A stretch of 64,000 nt of DNA, from positions 558,001 to 622,000 of the forward strand of contig CAWHKC010000003.1 in assembly GCA_963829835.1 (NCBI GenBank), written 5' to 3'. Under the pieces are notes generated by a model. The model ran no database searches. It worked only from the letters and a program-made list of their open reading frames with translations, and was not told the DNA's origin. The translations under genes were made by a program, and so were the position numbers. This document shows positions 1 through 8,204 of this stretch, one piece after another. Numbering within the stretch: the first letter of the stretch is position 1; each line of letters opens with the position of its first letter. This DNA is from Berkiella sp963829835 (GTDB taxonomy: Bacteria > Pseudomonadota > Gammaproteobacteria > Berkiellales > Berkiellaceae).

Positions 1-1
1 A

Positions 2-55
2 ACGATTGAGGATCTGCATGACAAACTTGCGTCGCCATTAGTAATAGGCAAATAA
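2..55 (+). CDS. possible 3' end of an upstream gene (partial)
   Basis: The second frame is open from the window edge to a TAA at 53-55 and reads as a plausible protein tail ending in LASPLVIGK. Seventeen codons are too few to identify a family. It may be chance, since the stretch is short and no upstream sequence is available. Confidence 0.3.
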   Translation, partial: TIEDLHDKLASPLVIGK

Positions 56-96
56 AGGTCGTTTTATATAGTTTCAACATAATCAATCCATAGGGT

Positions 97-110
97 GTCA
101 ATTTGTTGAC
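97..110 (+). promoter_or_regulatory. FleQ-like binding box
   Basis: GTCAATTTGTTGAC is a palindrome with 5-base arms (GTCAA/TTGAC). As I recall it, the Pseudomonas FleQ consensus is GTCaNTAAAtTGAC; this site matches 10 of its 13 defined positions. It lies about 185 bases upstream of the flgB sigma-54 core, a normal enhancer distance. A FleQ-family activator is encoded at 17991. Confidence 0.45.
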
Positions 111-190
111 AGATAAAATCTTGTTATCAAATGAAAAGCATAATTTATGCCATGTTAAGGTTGAATAAAAATTAAAGATAAATATTTACA

Positions 191-227
191 GCGGAAAACA
201 CTTTGCCATAAGCGGAAAGAGTTTGCC
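191..227 (+). repeat. paired direct repeat, candidate activator (enhancer) sites
   Basis: Two near-copies, GCGGAAAACACTTTGCC (191-207) and GCGGAAAGAGTTTGCC (212-227), start 21 bases apart, close to two helical turns, and lie 65-100 bases upstream of the -24 element. Spacing and location suit binding of a sigma-54 activator such as the FleR or FleQ homologue encoded here. Which protein binds is unknown. Confidence 0.45.
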
Positions 228-291
228 CTTAATCAACGACAGCGAAACATATTTTTATTGTAAGTCCATGATTAAGCGAGATTAATTATTT

Positions 292-307
292 TGGCATCGA
301 ACTTGCT
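292..307 (+). promoter_or_regulatory. sigma-54 (-24/-12) promoter of flgB operon
   Basis: TGGCATCGAACTTGCT matches the RpoN consensus TGGCAC-N5-TTGCW at 15 of 16 scored or free positions, with the invariant GG and GC doublets at exact spacing. It lies 35 bases before the flgB start. In Pseudomonas and Vibrio the flgB rod-hook operon is also RpoN dependent. Confidence 0.75.
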
Positions 308-341
308 AAATATTGAATAATCGCGATTGAGGATAAGCATT

Positions 342-731
342 ATGACATTGAATCACATTTTTGATGTACATGAAAAAGCAATCTATTTAAGGAGCCAAAG
401 AACCGAAGTGCTTGCCAGCAATTTAGCCAATGCTGACACCCCAGGTTATAAAGCACGAGATATTGACTTTAAGGAAGTCTTATCTGAAATGGCAGGCAAT
501 AGTTCAGCACAAATGGTTAGAACCAATCCATTACATCTGAGCGATGATGACGGTATTCTAGAGTCTTCTTTAAAATATAGAATTCCGCTACAAGAAAAAA
601 TAGATGGAAATACAGTCGATCCGCAAGTAGAAAATGGAAAATTTGCTGAAAACAGCGTGCGATATATTGCGTCTTTAAGATTTATGGACTCAAAGATTAA
701 ACATGCAATGATAGCGTTTAGGGGAGAATAA
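342..731 (+). CDS. flgB: flagellar basal-body rod protein FlgB
   Basis: Proximal rod protein of the basal body, exported by the flagellar type III system. The 129-residue product has the rod-family N-terminal segment with the SNLANADTPGYKARDIDF motif (residues about 26-43), diagnostic of FlgB, and a C-terminal helix. The ATG at 342 is preferred over an in-frame TTG at 327 because GAGGA at 329-333 is correctly spaced for it. First gene of the rod-hook operon, 2 bases before flgC and preceded by a sigma-54 promoter. Confidence 0.95.
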   Translation: MTLNHIFDVHEKAIYLRSQRTEVLASNLANADTPGYKARDIDFKEVLSEMAGNSSAQMVRTNPLHLSDDDGILESSLKYRIPLQEKIDGNTVDPQVENGKFAENSVRYIASLRFMDSKIKHAMIAFRGE

Positions 732-733
732 AA

Positions 734-1159
734 ATGTCATCATTTAGCATATTTGATATCGCAGGTCAGGCATTGAGTGCGCAGAATATCCGTCTTAATA
801 CGATTGCTAGTAATATGGCGAATGCCGAAACAGTTGGTAGCTCTGAAGCAGATACCTATCGTGCAAAATACCCCATATTTTCAACCACTAAAACGCAAAT
901 CGAAGGGGAGTCAGGAGATAATTCTTATGCAAGAGGGGTTCGTGTTGATAGGCTGGTTGAAAGCAAAACACCTGTAGAAATGAGATATGATCCTTCACAT
1001 CCCAAAGCAGATCAAAATGGATATATCTATCTCTCCAATGTAAATATGGTACAAGAAATGGCTGATATGATTGATGCATCAAGATCATTCCAAACGAATG
1101 TTCAAATGTTAAATACTGTTAAAGAATTAATGCAACATGCACTGAATCTTGGAAAATAA
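734..1159 (+). CDS. flgC: flagellar basal-body rod protein FlgC
   Basis: Rod protein of 141 residues, the usual FlgC length. The N-terminus has the rod/hook motif (LNTIASNMANAET), and the C-terminus has the helix with NVNMVQEMADMIDASRSFQ and NTVKELMQHAL typical of FlgC. It starts 2 bases after flgB with GGGGA just upstream, so the two are translationally coupled. It forms part of the proximal rod in the periplasm. Confidence 0.95.
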   Translation: MSSFSIFDIAGQALSAQNIRLNTIASNMANAETVGSSEADTYRAKYPIFSTTKTQIEGESGDNSYARGVRVDRLVESKTPVEMRYDPSHPKADQNGYIYLSNVNMVQEMADMIDASRSFQTNVQMLNTVKELMQHALNLGK

Positions 1160-1170
1160 AAGGTGAATAA

Positions 1171-1845
1171 ATGAGTGATATAAGTGGAATGCAAGGTGTT
1201 AATCTCAGTGAAATAGGCCTGCACAGCCCTATTGATCTAGAAAAAGGAAAAACTGAGAAAAATGAATTTTTACAATTGTTTGTAGCGCAATTAAAAAATC
1301 AAAACCCACTTGAGCCGCAAGATGGTTCAGATTTCTTAGGGCAGCTCGCTCAATTTAGTACTGTTGAAGGTATTAAAAATATGGAGTCTGCTTTTAACAA
1401 AATTGCTGATTCTTTAAATTCAACTCAAGCACTACAAGCAACATCGTTGGTTGGCAAAAAAGTACAAGTTAGAACGGATGCCAGTGCCCATGTTGAAGGG
1501 GGCAAGGTATCTGGTGCTATAGAACTCCCAAGAGCCGTCGGTGATTTAACATTGGATGTGTATAACGAGGTCGGTCAACTCGTAAAATCCTATAACCTCA
1601 ATGCAAGAGAAAAGGGTGACTTAGCCTTTACTTGGGATGGTTTGGATGAAAATGGTCAAGCTATGCCAAGTGGTGTCTATCGTTTTGAAGCAAAAGGTAC
1701 TATTGAAGGTAAATCCACTGAATTTGAAACCTTTATCGCTTCAAATGTGGATAGTGTCACCATCAATAAAAATGGCCAACCCATGACACTGAATGTCTCT
1801 GGCTTTGGTAAAGTTTCGATGAACGATATTAAAACTATTAGCTAA
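1171..1845 (+). CDS. flgD: flagellar hook-capping protein FlgD
   Basis: FlgD is the scaffold cap on which hook subunits polymerise; it is discarded when the hook is complete. The 224-residue product has the N-terminal FlgD signature (EFLQLFVAQLKNQNPLEP, about residues 32-49) and the C-terminal FlgD Ig/tudor-like region with WDGLDENGQAMPSGVYRF (about 152-169). Length is normal. It sits between flgC and flgE, the conserved position. Confidence 0.95.
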   Translation: MSDISGMQGVNLSEIGLHSPIDLEKGKTEKNEFLQLFVAQLKNQNPLEPQDGSDFLGQLAQFSTVEGIKNMESAFNKIADSLNSTQALQATSLVGKKVQVRTDASAHVEGGKVSGAIELPRAVGDLTLDVYNEVGQLVKSYNLNAREKGDLAFTWDGLDENGQAMPSGVYRFEAKGTIEGKSTEFETFIASNVDSVTINKNGQPMTLNVSGFGKVSMNDIKTIS

Positions 1846-1877
1846 AATACAATAAAAAATGTAAAGAGGTAAGTGAC

Positions 1878-3833
1878 ATGGATTTTAACTCAGCGCTTAG
1901 TGGGCTACAAGCAACATCAAACGAGCTTAGTGTTGTCAGTAACAATATTGCTAACGTTAGTACAACGGGGTTTAAATCATCTCGTGCTGAATTTGCAGAT
2001 ATTTATGCAAACTCTGCATTAGGTGTAGCCGGTTCGGCGATTGGTTCTGGTGTTGTTTTAGCAAGCGTTGATCAACAATTTACCCAAGGGCAAATTGAAT
2101 TTACCAATAACAACCTTGACTTAGCAATCAGTGGTCAAGGTTTCTTTATGTTAAGTGATAAAGGGGCTGTGTCATATACTCGAGCGGGTGCGTTTGGCGT
2201 AGATAAAAACGGCTATATTGTTAATAACTTAGGCAATCGTCTTCAAGGATACCTTGCAGATAAATCAGGAAACATTACAGGTGCACAAGGGGATTTACAA
2301 TTAAGTAATGCAAACTTGCCACCTCTTGCAACCAGCAGCGTAACCGTGGATGTTAACTTTGATGCGACGCAAACACCGCCAACAATACCTTTTGTAACAG
2401 GGTTCTCACCAGTGCAGCCACCAAACCCTGCGAGCTTTAATACATCAACATCAACGACAATATATGATAGTTTGGGTAATTCACACGTAATGACATCTTA
2501 TTTTGTTAAAGCGCATGAGCAGAATACTTGGAGAGTGTATGTGGGTATTGATGGTGTTGATGTAACACCTCAAGCAACACCAACACCGGTTGGACCACCA
2601 CCTGTTCAATATGGACCAGGCGCACTACCTGCACCGTATACTATTGTGTTTAATACATCAGGTGATTATGTCGTCAATAATCCTGTCAACCATCCAACCT
2701 ATTATGGTCCTGGTCCTGTTGTGAGCACATCACCTGGTCTTGTAAATTCAGGAAGCCTGGCAAAACTGAATTTAAACGACTTAAATATCAATGGCGTGCC
2801 GATCCCTGCATCAACATTAATATCAGATATCGTATCAACAACAGATAATGCTGCCAGTGCGATTGCGCTTGCTGCAGCGATAAACCAAAACACATCATTG
2901 CATGGTGTTGCCGCTTCCATTAACCCCACGGTCTTGAGTTTAGGTATCCCTACATTTGGTAATTTGGCAGCAGGGGATTTAACTATTAATGGTGCAGGCA
3001 TTATTGGAACAAGTGGAACACCAGCACAATTGTTAGGTTTGATTAATGCACAAACACCAACCACTGGTGTTGTTGCGACCCAACCGGGAGGAGCAGGTAC
3101 GGCTATTATATTAACTGCAACTGATGGTAGAAATATTCAAGGCGTTACCACTGGAACTGCCGCATCGGGTGCTAATTTTGCTAATTTCGCCATATCAGGT
3201 GGTTCGGCTTTGAATGAAGTTGAACGTGGTACATTGAGTTTAGCAACCACCAATAATCAATCAATCATCATTGAAGGTAATAACCCTTCTCATGCCGGTT
3301 TAGTGGCGGGTCCTCAAGCGGGTATCGTGCAAACCAGTTCAGATGTTATTAACATTTCTGGCTGGGTTCCAACCGGTGGTGCTGCAGGCCCACAACCGAT
3401 TGCATTAGATTTTAGCTCTTCAACCCAGTACGGTGCACCCTTTTCGGTTCTTGCATTAAACCAAAATGGGTATTCGACGGGTCTTCTATCAGGCGTGAAT
3501 ATCGATAGCACGGGCGTTATTCTCGCCAACTATAGTAATGGTGAATCGTTAGCCCTTGGCGAAATAACATTAGCAAACTTTGGTAACGTGCAAGGTTTGA
3601 GCCCTATTGGTAATACAACCTGGGTAGATACCTTTGCATCTGGTACCGCTTTAATTGGTGCGCCAGGAACGGCAAATCTTGGGGTGGTGCAATCAGGTGC
3701 ATTAGAAGACTCAAACGTTGAATTGACAAATGAGCTTGTGAATTTGATTCTTGCACAAAGAAACTTCCAAGCAAATGCGCAATCCATTAAAACGGCCGAT
3801 GCTGTAACACAAACCATTATTAACATCAGATAA
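1878..3833 (+). CDS. flgE: flagellar hook protein FlgE, enlarged by an inserted domain
   Basis: Main subunit of the hook. The N-terminus has the hook signature (SNNIANVSTTGFKSSRAEF, residues about 22-40) and the C-terminus the FlgE end with LTNELVNLILAQRNFQANAQSIKTAD. At 651 residues it is roughly 200 residues longer than typical FlgE. The excess is mostly an insert at about residues 292-478 with two IN-like units (LNINGVPIP, LTINGAGII, ATDGRNIQ) homologous to inserts in FlgK and FlgL here. A Pro-rich stretch lies at about 165-265. The insert probably forms an extra outward-facing domain of the hook. Confidence 0.95.
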   Translation: MDFNSALSGLQATSNELSVVSNNIANVSTTGFKSSRAEFADIYANSALGVAGSAIGSGVVLASVDQQFTQGQIEFTNNNLDLAISGQGFFMLSDKGAVSYTRAGAFGVDKNGYIVNNLGNRLQGYLADKSGNITGAQGDLQLSNANLPPLATSSVTVDVNFDATQTPPTIPFVTGFSPVQPPNPASFNTSTSTTIYDSLGNSHVMTSYFVKAHEQNTWRVYVGIDGVDVTPQATPTPVGPPPVQYGPGALPAPYTIVFNTSGDYVVNNPVNHPTYYGPGPVVSTSPGLVNSGSLAKLNLNDLNINGVPIPASTLISDIVSTTDNAASAIALAAAINQNTSLHGVAASINPTVLSLGIPTFGNLAAGDLTINGAGIIGTSGTPAQLLGLINAQTPTTGVVATQPGGAGTAIILTATDGRNIQGVTTGTAASGANFANFAISGGSALNEVERGTLSLATTNNQSIIIEGNNPSHAGLVAGPQAGIVQTSSDVINISGWVPTGGAAGPQPIALDFSSSTQYGAPFSVLALNQNGYSTGLLSGVNIDSTGVILANYSNGESLALGEITLANFGNVQGLSPIGNTTWVDTFASGTALIGAPGTANLGVVQSGALEDSNVELTNELVNLILAQRNFQANAQSIKTADAVTQTIINIR

Positions 3834-3850
3834 CTAAAAAGGCTTAAACC

Positions 3851-4591
3851 ATGGATGGTATGATATTTTTAGCAGGTTCAGGCGCACATCAGATGCTACA
3901 TGCGCAAGTTGTGCATGCTAATAATTTAGCAAATGTAAATACCACAGGGTTTCGTGCCGATAAAATACAATTCAGTAGTGTTTCTGTACCGGTAGCTGGG
4001 TTGGCAACCAAAACGTATGCTTATGCTGAACAAAACGCGACCAATTTTACGCCAGGCCAAACAGTGCCAACAGATCGTAATTTAGATATAGCCGTTAAAG
4101 GTGACGGTTGGATAGCAGTTCTGGCTGATGATGGCAATGAAGCATACACCCGTAATGGAAACCTACAAATTGATGCAAATGGCATGTTGACAGTCGATGG
4201 CCATTTGCCGGTTTTAGGAAATGGTGGTCAAATCATTATCCCGCCAAGTCAAAAAGTAGATATTGGAGATGATGGTACTATCTCAATTATTCCATTGCAA
4301 GGTGGCAATAATCAATCTGTTGTTTTAGATAGAATTAAACTAGTTAAACCAGATCAGACCCTTTTACATAAAGGAAGAGATGGTTTAATTCGAGGCAAGG
4401 ATGGTTTTACGGCCGATCCAGATAGCAGCGTACTTGTCATGCCAGGCTATTTAGAAGGCAGTAATGTTAATGCTGTGGAAGCGATAACACAAATGATTTC
4501 CATAGCCAGACAATTTGAAATGCAGTTAAAAATGATGAATGCGGCGCATGAAAATGACAAATCGAATGAAAGCGTTTTAGCTCTTGGTTAA
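3851..4591 (+). CDS. flgF: flagellar basal-body rod protein FlgF
   Basis: Rod protein of 246 residues. It has the hook/rod N-terminal motif (NNLANVNTTGFRADKIQFSS) and the conserved LDIAVKGDGWIAV segment of FlgE/F/G proteins. The C-terminus has EGSNVNAVEAITQMISIARQFEMQ. Its place between flgE and flgG and its MDGMIFLAGSGA start support FlgF. It connects proximal to distal rod. Confidence 0.94.
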   Translation: MDGMIFLAGSGAHQMLHAQVVHANNLANVNTTGFRADKIQFSSVSVPVAGLATKTYAYAEQNATNFTPGQTVPTDRNLDIAVKGDGWIAVLADDGNEAYTRNGNLQIDANGMLTVDGHLPVLGNGGQIIIPPSQKVDIGDDGTISIIPLQGGNNQSVVLDRIKLVKPDQTLLHKGRDGLIRGKDGFTADPDSSVLVMPGYLEGSNVNAVEAITQMISIARQFEMQLKMMNAAHENDKSNESVLALG

Positions 4592-4610
4592 CGTGAAAAG
4601 GAAATGATTT

Positions 4611-5396
4611 ATGCATCCAGCACTATCGGTCAGTGTGACAGGATTAGATGCGCAGAATACTGATATCGCAGTAATATCCAACAATCTGGCAAACGTTAGC
4701 ACCACGGGGTTTAAAAAGGGAAGACCTATATTTGAAGATTTGTATTATCAAAATATTCGTCAACCCGGTGCTCAATCATCTCAACAAACAGAACTACCAA
4801 GCGGATTAATGTTGGGAACAGGTGTCAGAACGGTTGCTACAGAAAAAATATTTGCTCAAGGCACTTTGGTGCAAACGCAAAATCCCTTAGATTTGGCGGT
4901 CAATGGCGCTGGCTTTTTTCAAATATTAAGACCTGACAATTCAACCTCCTATACACGTGATGGTACTTTTCAAATAAACAATCAAGGTCAGATTTGTACT
5001 TCAAGCGGTTATTTAGTACAGCCTACGATAACAGTTCCTGCTAACACACTGAGTATAACCGTAGGTTCAGATGGCACGGTTTCTGCATTGGTAAGTGGTA
5101 ACGTTACACCAAGTCAAATTGGGGTAATTCAAATTTCACAGTTTATCAATCCAACAGGATTACAACCAATAGGTGAGAATCAATACTATGAAACCTCAGC
5201 CAGTGGTTCAGCCATCAGCGGAAATCCAGGGCAGAACGGATTAGGGACTATTTATCAAGGTTCGTTGGAATCATCGAACGTGAATGTTGTAGAAGAATTG
5301 GTTAAATTAATTGAAACACAGCGTGCTTATGAAATGAATGCCAAATCAATTGAAACAGTAGATGGAATGCTCAAATATTTATCGCAAACGCTCTAG
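4611..5396 (+). CDS. flgG: flagellar distal rod protein FlgG
   Basis: Distal rod subunit of 261 residues, the standard length. The N-terminal ISNNLANVSTTGFKKGRPIF motif, LDLAVNGAGFFQIL, and the C-terminal ESSNVNVVEELVKLIETQRAYEMNAKSI are nearly canonical FlgG. It follows flgF by 19 bases and precedes the L-ring gene by 9 bases. Confidence 0.96.
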   Translation: MHPALSVSVTGLDAQNTDIAVISNNLANVSTTGFKKGRPIFEDLYYQNIRQPGAQSSQQTELPSGLMLGTGVRTVATEKIFAQGTLVQTQNPLDLAVNGAGFFQILRPDNSTSYTRDGTFQINNQGQICTSSGYLVQPTITVPANTLSITVGSDGTVSALVSGNVTPSQIGVIQISQFINPTGLQPIGENQYYETSASGSAISGNPGQNGLGTIYQGSLESSNVNVVEELVKLIETQRAYEMNAKSIETVDGMLKYLSQTL

Positions 5397-5405
5397 AGGG
5401 TTAAA

Positions 5406-6134
5406 ATGATAAGAAAATGGTTAAGCCTAAACTGTATTGCAATAAGCCTGATAGTATCAGGCTGCATTCATGTGGATGGACCAAATGATCCCAATTTTGC
5501 CCCTGTATTTCCAGATAGAGAAACGCCAAGAAACCCAGATATGGGCTCAATTTATTTTCAAAAGGAAGGTCTTTCGCTTTATGACGATATTAAAGCTAGG
5601 CATGTTGGTGATGTGATAACAGTTCTCTTAACAGAAAACACCAATGCGACCAAAACAGCCAATAGCCAATATGAAAAGAAATCGCAGGAAACCTTGCCAG
5701 AACCTAATATATTTGGAACGGGAACAAATAATCAAGCAGAATGGAAATTTCCCAAGCAACTTCCCATACCCTTACAAACAACAGCTCATCTAGGTTTGGG
5801 AACAACCATTAATGGCGATACAAAATTTACAGGAACAGCTAACGGAACACAACAAAACCAATTAATTGGTAAAGTATCTGTAATGGTGACCAAAATATAT
5901 CCAAATGGCAATATGCATGTCAGAGGGGAAAAATGGATAAATATTAACGAAGGTGATGAGTTTGTTAGAGTATCTGGCATCATTAGACAAGAAGACGTTA
6001 GCTCAGAAAACACTATCGATTCAAATCGAATTGCGGATGCCCGCATTACCTATTCCGGAACAGGCGCATTTGCTAATTCTAGTAAGCCTGGATGGTTAAT
6101 GAAAGTATTAACAAGCCCATGGTGGCCAATTTAA
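5406..6134 (+). CDS. flgH: flagellar L-ring lipoprotein FlgH
   Basis: Outer-membrane L-ring subunit acting as bushing around the rod. The signal peptide ends in the lipobox VSGC (Cys20), so the mature protein is a lipoprotein. The 242-residue length and segments such as GDVITVLLTENTNATKTAN and GNMHVRGEKWININEGDEFVRVSG are characteristic of FlgH. Its TAA stop overlaps the flgI ATG (TAATG), indicating coupling. Confidence 0.95.
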   Translation: MIRKWLSLNCIAISLIVSGCIHVDGPNDPNFAPVFPDRETPRNPDMGSIYFQKEGLSLYDDIKARHVGDVITVLLTENTNATKTANSQYEKKSQETLPEPNIFGTGTNNQAEWKFPKQLPIPLQTTAHLGLGTTINGDTKFTGTANGTQQNQLIGKVSVMVTKIYPNGNMHVRGEKWININEGDEFVRVSGIIRQEDVSSENTIDSNRIADARITYSGTGAFANSSKPGWLMKVLTSPWWPI

Positions 6135-7228
6135 TGAAAAAGTTGAAAAAAATATTCATAAGCATACTCGCGACAGTTCTTTGTTTTCCTTGCTGGGCTG
6201 ACAGGATAAAGGATGTTTCGACTATTCAAGGTATCAGAAGCAACCAATTGGTAGGGTATGGGCTAGTGGTTGGTTTGGATGGTACTGGGGATAAAGAACT
6301 TTTTACAAAGCAATCCTTTAAAAGCATGTTAAACAATTTAGGGGTCACTATTCCACCAAACATTATTCCTAGTATTAAAAACGTTGCTGCTGTTGCCATT
6401 CATGCTGAGTTACCCGCCTTTGCAAAGCCAGGCCAAAGAATAGATATAACGGTTTCATCCATAGGCGATGCCAAAAGCTTGAGGGGGGGCTCATTACTAT
6501 TAGCGCCATTAAAAGGGGCTGATGGTAATGTCTATGCTGTAGCCCAAGGCGATCTGGTTGTGGGTGGTTTATCTGCAGAAGGTGCTGATGGTTCAAAAAT
6601 AACGGTCAACATACCAGAAGTTGGTAGGATCCCAAATGGGGCGATTGTAGAAAGAGGTGTTCCATCACCCTTTGCTCATAGTGATACCATGATAATAAAC
6701 TTGAATCGTTCGGATTTTACAACTGCTAGAAGAATGTCAGAAACCATCAATACAGCGATGGGGCCAGGAAGATCGAGTCCACTTGATGCAACATCAGTCA
6801 AAGTGCACATGCCACCAGATCTCAGTGATAAAGTGACACTGGTGTCAGCGATAGAAAATCTGGAATTTACGCCAGGTGAGATTAGGGCAAAAATAGTCGT
6901 CAATTCAAGGACCGGCACTATTGTCATTGGTAAGCACGTGACGGTCGGACCAGCTGCCATTGCCCATGGTAATTTGATAGTTACCGTAACAGAAAGAACG
7001 CAAGTATCACAGCCTCAATCTTTCTCAGCCGGTGTGACAACAGTGACACCGCAATCTGATGTCGCCGTTAATCAAACAGAACATCGTATGTTCTTATTAA
7101 AAGCAGTTTCGTTAGAGGCCATCGTAAATGCCGTCAACAAAGTGGGAACTGCGCCGGGTGATTTGATGGCTATTTTAGAAGCGCTTGAGCAAGCTGGTGC
7201 TCTTAACGCCGATTTACAAATTATATAG
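6134..7228 (+). CDS. flgI: flagellar P-ring protein FlgI
   Basis: Periplasmic P-ring subunit of 364 residues. The ATG at 6134 overlaps the flgH stop and gives a clean Sec signal peptide (MKKLKKIFISILATVLCFPCWA, cleaved after WA); longer upstream in-frame starts would add residues before the signal. The mature start DRIKDVSTIQGIRSNQLVGYGLVVGLDGTGD is the FlgI signature. Confidence 0.95.
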   Translation: MKKLKKIFISILATVLCFPCWADRIKDVSTIQGIRSNQLVGYGLVVGLDGTGDKELFTKQSFKSMLNNLGVTIPPNIIPSIKNVAAVAIHAELPAFAKPGQRIDITVSSIGDAKSLRGGSLLLAPLKGADGNVYAVAQGDLVVGGLSAEGADGSKITVNIPEVGRIPNGAIVERGVPSPFAHSDTMIINLNRSDFTTARRMSETINTAMGPGRSSPLDATSVKVHMPPDLSDKVTLVSAIENLEFTPGEIRAKIVVNSRTGTIVIGKHVTVGPAAIAHGNLIVTVTERTQVSQPQSFSAGVTTVTPQSDVAVNQTEHRMFLLKAVSLEAIVNAVNKVGTAPGDLMAILEALEQAGALNADLQII

Positions 7229-7235
7229 GAATAGC

Positions 7236-8180
7236 ATGGACGCGGGTTACAATAAAACATTTAATTACTTTGATTTATCTTCTCTATCTCAGTTGAAAGG
7301 TAATTCAGAAGCAAAAAAAGATGACACCATTAAAGTTGTTGCTCAACAACTTGAATCTGTATTTCTTGAAATAGTATTGAAAACAATGAATGAGGCTAAT
7401 TCTTCTCTTAAATCTGAACTTTTTGATAGAGATACGGAAGAGTTTTATCAAGATATGTTTAATCAACAATTATCTCTGACTCTTTCAAAAGCAGGTGGTA
7501 TTGGTTTAGCTGATGTGATTGTAAAACAATTGACACCAAAAGGTGGGGATAAGCTTCCCCTAGATCAATCAAGATTAGTATCATCTGTTTTTAAAGGACA
7601 ACCACTACAAAAGTCAGATTTAGCGCAGCCCGTAGTGACCAATGAACAAATTGAACAACCTCTTTCTATCGCATCGTTTGATGAAGTTGTGATGGTAACG
7701 CCTGTGGAATCACAAAAATTTGAGAATATGAAAGAATTCGTAAAAAACTTACTACCATATGCTGAAAAAGCTGCGAGCATGATTGGTATTGATCCCATGC
7801 TTCTATTAGCCCAGTCTGCTTTAGAAACAGGATGGGGAAAACATGTCATCCAACAAGCCGATGGAGTAAGTTCTCATAATTTATTTAATGTGAAATCCCA
7901 TGAAAAATGGTCAGGAAATGTTGTCAATGCAAAAACAATAGAATTTGAAGATGACAAGCCAACGGTAACGGATGGTTCATTTAAATCATATGACTCCTAT
8001 ATGGAAAGCTTTTTAGATTATATAAACTTATTAAAATCAAAACGATACGAAAAAGCATTGGAAAACACGGGCGATCCCAAATCCTTTCTAAGGGAATTAC
8101 ATCAGGCTGGATTCGCTACCGATCCTAAATATGTTGACAAAATATTATCAGTATATCAAAAGTTTGCATCTGTTGATTAA
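7236..8180 (+). CDS. flgJ: flagellar rod-assembly protein FlgJ with glucosaminidase domain
   Basis: Rod cap and peptidoglycan hydrolase that opens the wall for the rod. The N-terminal rod-binding region (about 25-105) contains LESVFLEIVLKTMNEA and FDRDTEEFYQDMFNQQL. The C-terminal glucosaminidase domain (about 165-314) has LAQSALETGWGKH with the likely catalytic Glu197. The start chosen is the ATG at 7236 just after flgI; a TTG at 7185 would lie inside flgI. The 314-residue two-domain form is that of beta- and gammaproteobacteria. Confidence 0.94.
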   Translation: MDAGYNKTFNYFDLSSLSQLKGNSEAKKDDTIKVVAQQLESVFLEIVLKTMNEANSSLKSELFDRDTEEFYQDMFNQQLSLTLSKAGGIGLADVIVKQLTPKGGDKLPLDQSRLVSSVFKGQPLQKSDLAQPVVTNEQIEQPLSIASFDEVVMVTPVESQKFENMKEFVKNLLPYAEKAASMIGIDPMLLLAQSALETGWGKHVIQQADGVSSHNLFNVKSHEKWSGNVVNAKTIEFEDDKPTVTDGSFKSYDSYMESFLDYINLLKSKRYEKALENTGDPKSFLRELHQAGFATDPKYVDKILSVYQKFASVD

Positions 8181-8204
8181 TGACTATTAAAAGGCAAGTT
8201 AAGT

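Larger units (their letters stand above)
56..341. promoter_or_regulatory. flgB upstream regulatory region
   Basis: No gene is seen in this interval. It holds a FleQ-like palindrome at 97-110, a paired direct repeat at 191-227 and a -24/-12 promoter at 292-307. This is the order expected for an enhancer-activated sigma-54 promoter: distal activator sites, then the core promoter, then the GAGGA ribosome site at 329-333 before flgB. Confidence 0.6.

Noticed and set aside
2702..3826. Three open frames on the minus strand within flgE (2702-3064, 3314-3529, 3530-3826)
   Set aside because: They are antisense to a clearly conserved hook protein, lack ribosome sites and show no family features; codon periodicity of flgE explains them.
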